A stretch of 64,000 nucleotides of DNA, taken from NCBI RefSeq assembly GCF_002280785.1, contig NZ_NCEQ01000004.1:100773-164772 (forward strand), written 5' to 3'. The stretch is from Brevundimonas subvibrioides. Lineage in GTDB: Bacteria; Pseudomonadota; Alphaproteobacteria; Caulobacterales; Caulobacteraceae. Both the position numbers and the translations under genes were made by a program. Positions 17,381 through 25,040 of the stretch are shown piece by piece (position 1 is the first letter of the stretch; every line of letters begins with the position of its first letter). The notes beneath the pieces were generated by a model. That model did not search any database, was not told the origin of the DNA, and saw only the letters and a program-made list of their open reading frames with translations.

Positions 17381-17478
17381 CTGCGGGGTAACGCCCGGCT
17401 CATAGAACACTTCAGGGTGGTCTTGAACAGCAGCGGCTGGGTGTACAGGAGGCACACCAGTGGAAGCTTAACTAGATG

Positions 17479-18123
17479 TCAGGCCCGGACGTATCTCAGT
17501 ACGGCCTCGGTGATCTCTTTCTTGCGCAAGTCCGACGACTTTGGGGAAACCATATCAATTCCGAAGATCTTTGAAAACGTATACCGGTTCGAGACGTTGA
17601 AGAATGTGAGCGCGGCAATCGTCATGTAGAGCTGAAGGGGATCGAGCTTTCTCATCACCCCAGATTTTTGTCCTCTTGTGCAAATTTTCTTCAGGGACTT
17701 GATCAGGACGGAGTTGACTGGCTCCAACGATGGAAGCTCTTCGATGTGTCGTCCCTTTGCAATATTCTCAACCATCACCAGGCGCACGACATCCGCATTT
17801 ATCATGTGATAGTCAAAGGTGAAGTGAGTGAGACGTAGAATTGCCTCCAGGGGTTCTATATGTTCGAGCTCAAGCAGAGATTCAGCACTGCGCAGTCGTC
17901 GATAATATTCGACCAGGACAGCGCTATAAAGCCCCTTCTTGCTCTGAAAATAGTAATAGATCATCCGCTTGCTGGTCTTGGTCCGCTCGGCGATTGCGTC
18001 GATACGGGCGCCGTCAAACCCTAGCTCGGCGAACTCAATCGTGGCGACCTGCAGGATGTTTGCTTTGGTCGCATCCGGGTCGTTCACGCGTGAACGACCC
18101 GGAGCAATCGGCTTCTTAGTCAA
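17479..18123 (-). CDS. TetR-family transcriptional regulator
   Basis: The protein is 214 aa. The HTH lies at about residues 20-65 (ILQVATIEFAELGFDGARID, then TSKRMIYYYFQSKKGLYSAV), typical of TetR. The C-terminal helical domain (70-214) would bind an inducer and dimerise. Codon use is less GC-rich than the neighbours. It is the likely local regulator of the catabolic locus that follows (AroE-like/MFS, PQQ enzyme and the long minus operon). A 28-bp perfect palindrome lies inside its first codons, which could be an autoregulatory operator. Ligand unknown. Confidence 0.9.
   Translation of the reverse strand: MTKKPIAPGRSRVNDPDATKANILQVATIEFAELGFDGARIDAIAERTKTSKRMIYYYFQSKKGLYSAVLVEYYRRLRSAESLLELEHIEPLEAILRLTHFTFDYHMINADVVRLVMVENIAKGRHIEELPSLEPVNSVLIKSLKKICTRGQKSGVMRKLDPLQLYMTIAALTFFNVSNRYTFSKIFGIDMVSPKSSDLRKKEITEAVLRYVRA
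18077..18104. promoter_or_regulatory. 28-bp perfect palindrome in the 5' end of the TetR gene
   Basis: Each arm is CCGGGTCGTTCACG, and the two arms meet with no spacer at CACGCGTG. It codes residues about 7-15 of the regulator tail (PGRSRVNDPD), before the HTH. A perfect palindrome of this length is the shape expected for a TetR dimer operator, although it could also act as a hairpin in the mRNA. Confidence 0.5.
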
Positions 18124-18168
18124 TTCCAGGTTCCCGGTGGGATGGCTCGGCGGCTGAGTGAAGACAGT

Positions 18169-19047
18169 TCATGATATCGTCACGAGAGAGTCGAAGTGCC
18201 GCAGCATAGCGTTAGGGTCGGCAGCGCGACCTGCGAAAAGTTCGAAGGCTGTCACGGCCTGGAAAACAGCCATACCCGCGCCAGTGAGTGTGCGGCAACC
18301 AATCTTTGCAGCGGCCTGCAGCAAAGCCGTCTGGGCCGGGAAATAGATCACTTCGGCAAGCCAATTTGCCGGCGATAGGAGTTCGGGGTCGAAAGGGGTC
18401 CCAGGGTAGCTTTCCATGCCTACCGCTGTTGCCTGGACCACTCCGTCGCATCTGCGCAGCGCCGACTCCAGGACATTGCCAGCCTTGACGCGACCGCCCC
18501 GGCCGAGGGCGTTCAGACGAGCAGCGAGGCGTTCGGCACGCTCGCGGTCAACGTCGAAGACTTCGATCTGCCCTGCGCCCATGAGCAGCAGTGCATATGC
18601 GGTTGCTGCCCCGGCGCCTCCAGCGCCCACCTGAACCACCTTACCCATGGCGGCGTCGGGAAGCCCGCGTTTGAATGAACGTGTAAAGCCGGACCAGTCG
18701 GTGTTGTGACCGGTCCGAGACCCATTTTCGAACACCACCGTATTGCAGGCGCCCAGCGCCTCGACATCGGCAGAAGTCTCAGTGAGGAGATTTAGAATCT
18801 CCTGCTTGAATGGGTGGGTGATGTTCAGGCCTCGGTACCCCTCGGCTTCAGCTTGATCGACCAACCGAGCTAGCAGGCCGGGAGACTCTCCCAGGGCAGC
18901 GGTGTCCATGAGCGCGTAATCGTAACGCAGTCCCTGCCGGGCGCCCTCAGCCATGTGCATCGCAGGAGTCAGCGATTTGCCGATTCCGGAGCCAATCAGC
19001 CCGACTGAAATCGTGCTCGATGAGGGGGCCGCGGGTTTGTCCGTCAT
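18169..19047 (-). CDS. Shikimate/quinate 5-dehydrogenase-like protein (AroE/YdiB family)
   Basis: The protein is 292 aa. The substrate-binding N-terminal domain has the family features GSGIGKSLTPAMH, YRGLNITHPFKQ (catalytic Lys in the HPFKQ motif) and CNTVVF ... GHNTDWSGF (catalytic Asp). The NAD(P)-binding domain carries VQVGAGGAGAATAYAL, the glycine-rich loop. It catalyses reversible oxidation of shikimate or quinate to the 3-dehydro acid in the cytoplasm. The start overlaps the stop of the MFS gene by 4 bases, so the two are a transport/catabolism pair rather than part of aromatic biosynthesis. This suggests a YdiB-like degradative role; chromosomal aroE is presumably elsewhere. Confidence 0.85.
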   Translation of the reverse strand: MTDKPAAPSSSTISVGLIGSGIGKSLTPAMHMAEGARQGLRYDYALMDTAALGESPGLLARLVDQAEAEGYRGLNITHPFKQEILNLLTETSADVEALGACNTVVFENGSRTGHNTDWSGFTRSFKRGLPDAAMGKVVQVGAGGAGAATAYALLLMGAGQIEVFDVDRERAERLAARLNALGRGGRVKAGNVLESALRRCDGVVQATAVGMESYPGTPFDPELLSPANWLAEVIYFPAQTALLQAAAKIGCRTLTGAGMAVFQAVTAFELFAGRAADPNAMLRHFDSLVTIS

Positions 19048-20369
19048 GCCTTGGAGCCTGCCGGCGCGACAGGATCGTCGGGCATATCGATTTCAACGCG
19101 AACGACCGGGCCGACGATAAAGATGTAGGAGAGGGCGCCGATCAGGGCCACCACCCCGATGAAGGCAAGGCCGCCGAGGAACGAACCCGTCGTGGCGACG
19201 ACGATTCCGATCACCAGGGGCGTCACGATGCCCGCAACGTTAGCGCAGAGATTGAAGACTCCACCGGTCAGGCCGATCAGACGTTTGGGGGCCACATCAG
19301 TGATCAGCGTCCAGCCGAGGTTCACCATCCCCTGACCGAAGAATGCAAGGGACATAATGGCGATCACGACGGCGTCGCTTTCAACGAAGGCCGCAGTGGC
19401 GATCGTGGACGCCAGCAGCAGGCCTGTGATGATCGGCAGCTTGCGTGCGATTGTCGCTGACTTGGTCCACTTCAGCAGCATGTCCGACACGGTGCCACCG
19501 AAGACCACGCCAATGGAGGCCGCGATAAAGGGCAGCACGGCGTAGAATCCGACCTTGAGCCAGCCCATCTCCCGCTCGGTCGCGAGGTAGGTCGGAAACC
19601 AGGTCAGGAAGAAGACCAGGGTGGAGTTGCCTGCGAACTGGCCGATCGAGGCGCCGAGGATCTGTCGTTTGCGGAGCAGGCGGCCGATATTGCGCCAGTC
19701 GAATTTTGTCCGTTCGCCGCCGTGGCCGAGGCCGCCGCCCGCTTCGATGTAGTCGAGTTCCGCCTGGTTCGCCTGTCTGGCCTGGTGAGGCTCGCGATAG
19801 GCGAGCCACCAGACGAGACCAAATACGATGCCCGCTGCCCCGACGATGACGAACAGCGCCCTCCAGCCGAAGGCTCCCGTGATCCAGAACAGGACCGGGC
19901 TTAGAAACGCCAGACCGAAGTACTGGCCAACGGAATAGACACTGGTCGCGCGCGCCCGCTCGCTCTGGGGAAACCAGGTGCTCAGAATACGGCTGTTGGC
20001 CGGAAAACAGGGCGCTTCGGCGACGCCCAGTGCCAGGCGGCACGCCAACAGGGTCCCGAGGCCTGTCACCAGACCCTGAAGCAGGGTGGCGAGCGACCAG
20101 AGCGTGACCGACAGGGCGTAGGTGAACCGGGCGCCGAAGCGGTCAAGAAAGACACCGCCCGGTATCTGGGCCGCCGCATAGGTCCAGGAGAAGGCCGAGA
20201 ACACCAGGCCCATAAGGGCCGCATTCAGGCCAAGCTCCTGCGTCATCACCGGGGCAGCCACCCCGAGAACGGAGCGATCCAGGTAGTTGATCATGGTTCC
20301 GACCGTCACGAGGGCCAGGATCAGGAATCGCGCCTTCGTCGGGCGTGCGGCGGCAGCGAATTCCGTCAT
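19044..20369 (-). CDS. MFS anion:cation symporter family transporter
   Basis: The protein is 441 aa with twelve predicted membrane helices. The N-terminal segment TMINYLDRSVLGVAAPVM and the loop GVFLDRFGARFTYAL are typical of the ACS family (glucarate, galactonate, phthalate and other organic anions with H+ or Na+). A central cytoplasmic loop (about 205-235) contains HQARQANQAELDYIEAGGG, also usual for this group. It heads a two-gene minus operon with the shikimate/quinate dehydrogenase-like gene and probably imports the corresponding carboxylate. It diverges from the PQQ dehydrogenase across a region with a palindrome and direct repeats. Confidence 0.9.
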   Translation of the reverse strand: MTEFAAAARPTKARFLILALVTVGTMINYLDRSVLGVAAPVMTQELGLNAALMGLVFSAFSWTYAAAQIPGGVFLDRFGARFTYALSVTLWSLATLLQGLVTGLGTLLACRLALGVAEAPCFPANSRILSTWFPQSERARATSVYSVGQYFGLAFLSPVLFWITGAFGWRALFVIVGAAGIVFGLVWWLAYREPHQARQANQAELDYIEAGGGLGHGGERTKFDWRNIGRLLRKRQILGASIGQFAGNSTLVFFLTWFPTYLATEREMGWLKVGFYAVLPFIAASIGVVFGGTVSDMLLKWTKSATIARKLPIITGLLLASTIATAAFVESDAVVIAIMSLAFFGQGMVNLGWTLITDVAPKRLIGLTGGVFNLCANVAGIVTPLVIGIVVATTGSFLGGLAFIGVVALIGALSYIFIVGPVVRVEIDMPDDPVAPAGSKA

Positions 20370-20492
20370 TGGTTGACCTCCCCAGGTCGATACTCGGCGT
20401 CGCTTCAGCGTCGCACCTTATGTGTTGCGCGGGTCCGAGAGACCGACGGATCGGCCTGGCGGTTGCGTGTAACTCACTCTTTCGTACAAAAT

Positions 20493-20508
20493 GAACTTGA
20501 TCAAGTTC
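20493..20508. promoter_or_regulatory. 16-bp perfect palindrome in the MFS / PQQ divergent promoter
   Basis: The sequence GAACTTGATCAAGTTC is its own reverse complement. It lies between the divergent MFS and PQQ-dehydrogenase genes. A TTCGTACA word (20481-20488) is immediately upstream, and a 15-base direct repeat (ATCCGGTTCGGTCGA) occurs at about 20523 and 20582. This arrangement fits a regulator operator within the 245-base intergenic region (20370-20614), which otherwise has no gene. Confidence 0.5.
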
Positions 20509-20614
20509 GACAGCACACGCTTAATCCGGTTCGGTCGATTTCGCGACAAGCGAACGGCCGGAGGAAACTGAAATGAGGTCGATCCGGTTCGGTCGACTCC
20601 CTGGGAGTTACGCC

Positions 20615-22567
20615 ATGAAACTGCACCTCTTGCGCGCGACGGTTTGCGTCGCCGCACTGGCCTTCTGTGGCAGTGCTTTCGCCCAGACCGTGCCCGCGGC
20701 CGGCGACTGGCCGACGTACGGTCACGACAAGGGCGGCATGCGTTTCTCGCCCCTGGATCAGATCAATGCCGGCAATGTCGCCCGGCTGGAGCCGGCGTGG
20801 GTGTTTCACATGCGGCCGCCTGTGGCGGCGGCCAGCAGCGCCGAGCAGGGCACGGCGGCTGCGGCCCAGGCTGTCGCCGAAGGCGCTGCCCCCCCCGGAC
20901 GGGGTGGAGGACGGGGCGGGGCGACCCAGGTCACCCCCCTGGTCGTGGACGGACTGATGTATCTGACGACACCCTTCGCCCGGGTCGTGGCCCTGAGGCC
21001 CGAGACCGGAGAGATTGTCTGGTCCTATGCCGTTGGCGGCAGCGGCCAGCCCAGTCAGCGCGGGGTCGAATACTGGCCCGGCGACGGCGCGCATGGTCCT
21101 CGCATTATCTTTGGCACCCGGGACGGGCGTCTGATCGCCCTGGATGCGCGAACCGGCCTGCCTGCCGAAGGCTTCGGCACAGCCGGTGTTGTCGAGATGA
21201 AGACGGCCGAGATCATGAACGGCCAGGCGGCCGCCAGCTATGGCATGACGTCGCCGCCGATCGTGTTCGAAAACCTCATCATCACCGGCGCGGCCGTTCA
21301 GGAAGGTGCAGGACCCGGGGCGTCCGGCGACGTGAGGGCATGGAACGTTCTGACGGGCGAAGAGGTCTGGACCCTTCACACCATCGCCCGGGAAGGCGAG
21401 GCGGCCCGGACATGGGAAGCGGACAGCACCGATGCCCGGTCAGGGGTCAATGCCTGGGGTTTCCTGACCGTCGATGAAGCCCGCGGTATCGTCTATATCC
21501 CGCTGGGAGCCCCGACATGGGATCGATACGGTGCTGACCGTGAAGGGGACAATCTCTACAGCACCAGCCTGGTCGCTGCAGACGCAAGGACCGGCCGCTA
21601 TCTCTGGCATTTTCAGGTGGTGCGCCATGATATCTGGGACTTCGATCTGGCTTCGCCACCGACGTTGATGGATGTCGTTCGCGACGGGCGCACGATCCCG
21701 GCGGTCGCGATCGTGGGCAAGGTCGGCTTCATGTTCATCCTCGACCGAACCACGGGCGAACCCATCTATGACGTCGAGCAGCGCCCCGTGCCGGCCAGCG
21801 ATGTTCCGGGCGAGACAGCGGCTGCGACCCAGCCGATTCCGACCAGTATCGAGCCTCTGTCACGGGTGACCCTGTCGGCCGATGACCTGTCGACCCTGAC
21901 GCCCGAGCACGCTGCCTTCTGCAAGGCCCTGGTTGAGGAGAACAACATACTCCTTGGCGGGCCCTATCTGCCCCACGCCCTCGACCGTCTGACCGTCAAC
22001 ATGCCCGGCACCATCGGCGGCGTGAACTGGGGGGGAGGGGCCTTCGATCCGGAGCAAGGCCTGTTCATCGTCAATGCCTTCGACCTGGGCCAGATCCAGT
22101 CGCTGTCGCCGTCGCCGGACGTCCCCGGAACCTACACAAACCGGTCGGCGCTGTTCGGCCGGTTCTGGCAGCCGGAGACCCGTATGCCCTGCCAGCAACC
22201 GCCCTGGGGCGAACTGCTGGCCGTGAATGTCAATACGGGCGAGATCGCCTGGCGCAGCACCCTGGGTGTCACCGACACCTTGCCCGAGGCTATCCAGAAG
22301 ACCGGCAGGCCCAGTATCGGCGGCCCGATCGTCACAGCCGGCGGGCTGACCTTTATCGGGGCCACCGACGACCAGCGGTTCAGGGCGTTTGATTCTCGAA
22401 CCGGCGCCGAACTCTGGACCGTCAAACTCGACGCATCGGCGCATGCCACGCCGATGACGTTCATGGGTGCGGACGGCAAGCAGTATGTCGTCATCACCTC
22501 GACGGGTGGCAGCTTCCTCAACAGCCCGGTGACCAGCGACGCGGTCACTGCCTATGCGCTGCCCTAG
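20615..22567 (+). CDS. Periplasmic PQQ-dependent dehydrogenase (glucose/quinate/shikimate type)
   Basis: The ATG at 20615 has GGGAG upstream and gives a Sec signal ending CGSAFAQ; an in-frame ATG at 20573 lacks a good site. The mature protein of about 627 aa is an eight-bladed quinoprotein propeller: DWPTYGHDKGGMRFSPLDQI opens the first blade, VVRHDIWDFDLASPPTL is the family motif found in membrane glucose and quinate dehydrogenases, and GGVNWGGGAFDPEQGLF lies near the end. Unlike membrane-bound family members it has no N-terminal helices, so it is soluble in the periplasm. It would oxidise a polyol, sugar or cyclitol and pass electrons to a cytochrome or quinone. PQQ biosynthesis genes are not in this window. 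Confidence 0.85.
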   Translation: MKLHLLRATVCVAALAFCGSAFAQTVPAAGDWPTYGHDKGGMRFSPLDQINAGNVARLEPAWVFHMRPPVAAASSAEQGTAAAAQAVAEGAAPPGRGGGRGGATQVTPLVVDGLMYLTTPFARVVALRPETGEIVWSYAVGGSGQPSQRGVEYWPGDGAHGPRIIFGTRDGRLIALDARTGLPAEGFGTAGVVEMKTAEIMNGQAAASYGMTSPPIVFENLIITGAAVQEGAGPGASGDVRAWNVLTGEEVWTLHTIAREGEAARTWEADSTDARSGVNAWGFLTVDEARGIVYIPLGAPTWDRYGADREGDNLYSTSLVAADARTGRYLWHFQVVRHDIWDFDLASPPTLMDVVRDGRTIPAVAIVGKVGFMFILDRTTGEPIYDVEQRPVPASDVPGETAAATQPIPTSIEPLSRVTLSADDLSTLTPEHAAFCKALVEENNILLGGPYLPHALDRLTVNMPGTIGGVNWGGGAFDPEQGLFIVNAFDLGQIQSLSPSPDVPGTYTNRSALFGRFWQPETRMPCQQPPWGELLAVNVNTGEIAWRSTLGVTDTLPEAIQKTGRPSIGGPIVTAGGLTFIGATDDQRFRAFDSRTGAELWTVKLDASAHATPMTFMGADGKQYVVITSTGGSFLNSPVTSDAVTAYALP

Positions 22568-22600
22568 ACCCCGATGTCCGTTCCCATGGAGACAAGACGC

Positions 22601-23572
22601 ATGAACCGGTCCTGGATTGCGGTCGCTGCTGCGGCTGTCTGCCTGTTCTTTCCCGCCGCGGCGTCAGCCCAGACCCCCCCGACGGACCCGACCGGCGGTG
22701 CGAGCGCCGGGGCATCTGCTCAGGCCCTCGTTGCCGCGCCCCCGACGGGACGGCCAGCACGCCCTGATCCCTACGCCGGCAAGAAGAAGATCCTGTTCAT
22801 CGGCGACACCCTGACCGGCAACCAGGTCGCCCACGACTCCGTCTACCACGCCATGGCGATGCTGGAGCAGGCGGCGCGGCGCGAGAACATCGCCGTCTTT
22901 ATTCGTACGGACTGGAACAACATCACCAACGACACCGTGTGGGGGGAGGGGGACTATGCCGAGACCGGGCCGCGTCCGTCGCAGGGACGAAATCTCAGCT
23001 TCTTCGATGCCATCGTCTTCTACACGAACGGCGACACCCGGCTGAGCGATGCGCAGAAGGAAGACTTCCTCGAGTTCATCCGCTCCGGAAAGGGGTTCAT
23101 CGGCATCCATACCGCGACGGCCACAGGGGTCTATTGGCCTGAATACGGGGCGATGATCGGCGGCTATTTCGACAACCATCCCTGGGGTGTGACCGAGGCT
23201 CCGCTGATCCTCGAGCGGCCGGACTTTCCGGGGCTGTCGGGCTTTGTGGCCAATCCGCTGGTTCGCGACGAGTTCTACCAGATGACGGGCGCCCCCTATT
23301 CGCGAGAGGACACCGATGTTCTGGCCCGGCTCGATACTTCGAACCTGGATTTGACCAATCCGCAGGTGCACCGGACCGACGGGGATTTTCCGCAGGTCTG
23401 GATCCGCAACTTCGGTGAGGGTCGTGTCTTCTATTCAGCCCTGGGCCATCCGGACGCCGCATGGGACGATCCAAGGGTTCAGACCCTCTACGTTGAAGCC
23501 ATGAAATGGGTCACCGGGCTGACGGATTATCCGGTGCGTCCGCACTCGCTTTCGAGCGGGGCGGTGGACTGA
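22601..23572 (+). CDS. ThuA-like domain protein, exported
   Basis: The ATG at 22601 is chosen (GGAG nine bases upstream; signal peptide MNRSWIAVAAAAVCLFFPAA ending ASAQ). The product is about 323 aa. After a Pro/Ala-rich stretch, the ThuA/trehalose-utilisation domain runs from KKILFIGDTLTGNQVAHDSV through FDAIVFYTNGDTRLSDAQKE and GKGFIGIHTATATG to GRVFYSALGHPDAAWDDPR. The fold is glutamine-amidotransferase-like. In ThuA of rhizobia the role concerns keto-sugar processing. It follows the PQQ dehydrogenase by 33 bases, so the pair is likely co-transcribed and acts on the same periplasmic substrate. Its last 62 bases overlap the antisense MFS gene. Confidence 0.82.
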   Translation: MNRSWIAVAAAAVCLFFPAAASAQTPPTDPTGGASAGASAQALVAAPPTGRPARPDPYAGKKKILFIGDTLTGNQVAHDSVYHAMAMLEQAARRENIAVFIRTDWNNITNDTVWGEGDYAETGPRPSQGRNLSFFDAIVFYTNGDTRLSDAQKEDFLEFIRSGKGFIGIHTATATGVYWPEYGAMIGGYFDNHPWGVTEAPLILERPDFPGLSGFVANPLVRDEFYQMTGAPYSREDTDVLARLDTSNLDLTNPQVHRTDGDFPQVWIRNFGEGRVFYSALGHPDAAWDDPRVQTLYVEAMKWVTGLTDYPVRPHSLSSGAVD

Positions 23573-25040
23573 GCGTCGTCCCTGCCGACCGGTCCAGTTC
23601 CAGCCTGTAGGCGACCGCGGATGCGGCCATCACCGCCGCCACGCCCAGCATGACGTGCTGGAAATCAATCGGGGCGAGGAGTGCAGCGCCCCGTGCGGTC
23701 ATGCTGAGGTCAAGGCCAAGGGCTGCGCCCGCAATCCCGAGGCTGAACGCCAGTTGGGACAGCACACTGGCAAGCGTTGTCGCAGCGCCGCGATGGGCGG
23801 GCTCCATGTCCACGAAGGTGAGGGTGTTGGTCCCTGTGAAATTCAGTGAACGGCTGAGGCCGGCTGCGAACAGCAAGAGGTAGAGGACGGGTGGGGACAG
23901 GGTTCCGTCTGCGAAGGCGAGGGCCCCGATCAGTACGGCACTGACCGCCGCGTTGACGACCAGCAGATCACGATACCGGAAACGACGCAGCAGGCTGGTG
24001 GTGAGCGGCTTCATCGCCAGATTGCCCGCCATATAGATCATCAGCAGGGTCCCCGCTGCCGCTGGCCCCAGGCCCCAACCGGTCTGGAACTGGAGGATCA
24101 ACAGATAGGGTGTGGCATTGATGGCCGCGCGCGCGAGCCCGCCCGCAGTCAGGGTTCCGACCCGGAACGTGATCGCCGCCAGTGGGGACAGATCGACCAG
24201 CGGAAACGCCGCATGTCTCAGCCGCCAAAGCGCGGCCAGAGCCGTCAGGACGCCCAGACCAAACAGGCTGATGGCGGTAAGGTCGCCCGTTCTTCCCATG
24301 CGATCGAGGCCGGTCACCAGCATCCCCAAAGCACCGCAGGTCAGCACCAGCCCTGCAGCGTCAAGCGGTCGCTTGCGTGCGAGCCAGTGGTCGTGGCCGA
24401 ACAATCGCATCGCGAGGAGCATGCCGGTCAGGCCAAGCGGAATGTTGATCAGGAAAATCCAGCGCCACGAGACCTGCTCCACCAGCCAGCCGCCCAGAAC
24501 CGGGCCGGCGAGAGGTGCGATCAAGGCCGGCCAGGTCAGGATGGCAATGGCTTCCACGGTCTGACGACGGTCGATACGCGCAAGGACCATCAGTCGGGCG
24601 ACCGGTGACATCAGTGCGGCGGCTGCGCCCTGAACCAGTCGCGCTGCGACGAACATTTCCAGCGTACTGGCCGCCGCACAGGCGGCCGATGCGAGTACGA
24701 ACGCCAGGATCGCGACGACAAAGACACGTCTTCCCCCGAACCGGTCGGCCGCCCATCCGCTGATGGGGATGATCGCGGCGACGGCCACGGCATAGAGGGT
24801 CACGCTAATGCCGACCGCGTTGGCAGACCGACCGAAGGTCTCGCCGAGCGCCGGCAAGGCGGTCAGCAGGACCGTAGCGTCGAACATCTCCATGAACAGC
24901 ACGCCGGCCGCGACGAGGGCGCGGGAGCGGTCGCCGGCCGACAGTCGTCCAGGGGCTTCAGGTGGCGACGTGATGCACCTTCTTGCCGGGCGAATAGATG
25001 TCCATGATGTTCCAGTGCCCCGATGTTGGCACCGGCGCAT
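23511..25040 (-). CDS. MFS drug/metabolite transporter, DHA2 (14-helix) type
   Basis: The protein is up to 509 aa with 13-14 membrane helices. Family motifs are seen in DATVLLTALPALGETFGRS near the start, GWAADRFGGRRVFVVA in the first loop, and FLINIPLGLTGMLLA, the typical DHA2 motif. The ATG at 25040 overlaps the upstream ThDP gene by 83 bases; the true start may be nearer 24900-24960, since no other ATG, GTG or TTG occurs in that overlap until a GTG just before the first helix. It is the last gene of the minus catabolic operon and probably exports or imports an intermediate. Overlaps the ThuA-like gene antisense at its 3' end. Confidence 0.85.
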   Translation of the reverse strand: MRRCQHRGTGTSWTSIRPARRCITSPPEAPGRLSAGDRSRALVAAGVLFMEMFDATVLLTALPALGETFGRSANAVGISVTLYAVAVAAIIPISGWAADRFGGRRVFVVAILAFVLASAACAAASTLEMFVAARLVQGAAAALMSPVARLMVLARIDRRQTVEAIAILTWPALIAPLAGPVLGGWLVEQVSWRWIFLINIPLGLTGMLLAMRLFGHDHWLARKRPLDAAGLVLTCGALGMLVTGLDRMGRTGDLTAISLFGLGVLTALAALWRLRHAAFPLVDLSPLAAITFRVGTLTAGGLARAAINATPYLLILQFQTGWGLGPAAAGTLLMIYMAGNLAMKPLTTSLLRRFRYRDLLVVNAAVSAVLIGALAFADGTLSPPVLYLLLFAAGLSRSLNFTGTNTLTFVDMEPAHRGAATTLASVLSQLAFSLGIAGAALGLDLSMTARGAALLAPIDFQHVMLGVAAVMAASAVAYRLELDRSAGTTLSPPPRSKASADAPDNPSAR

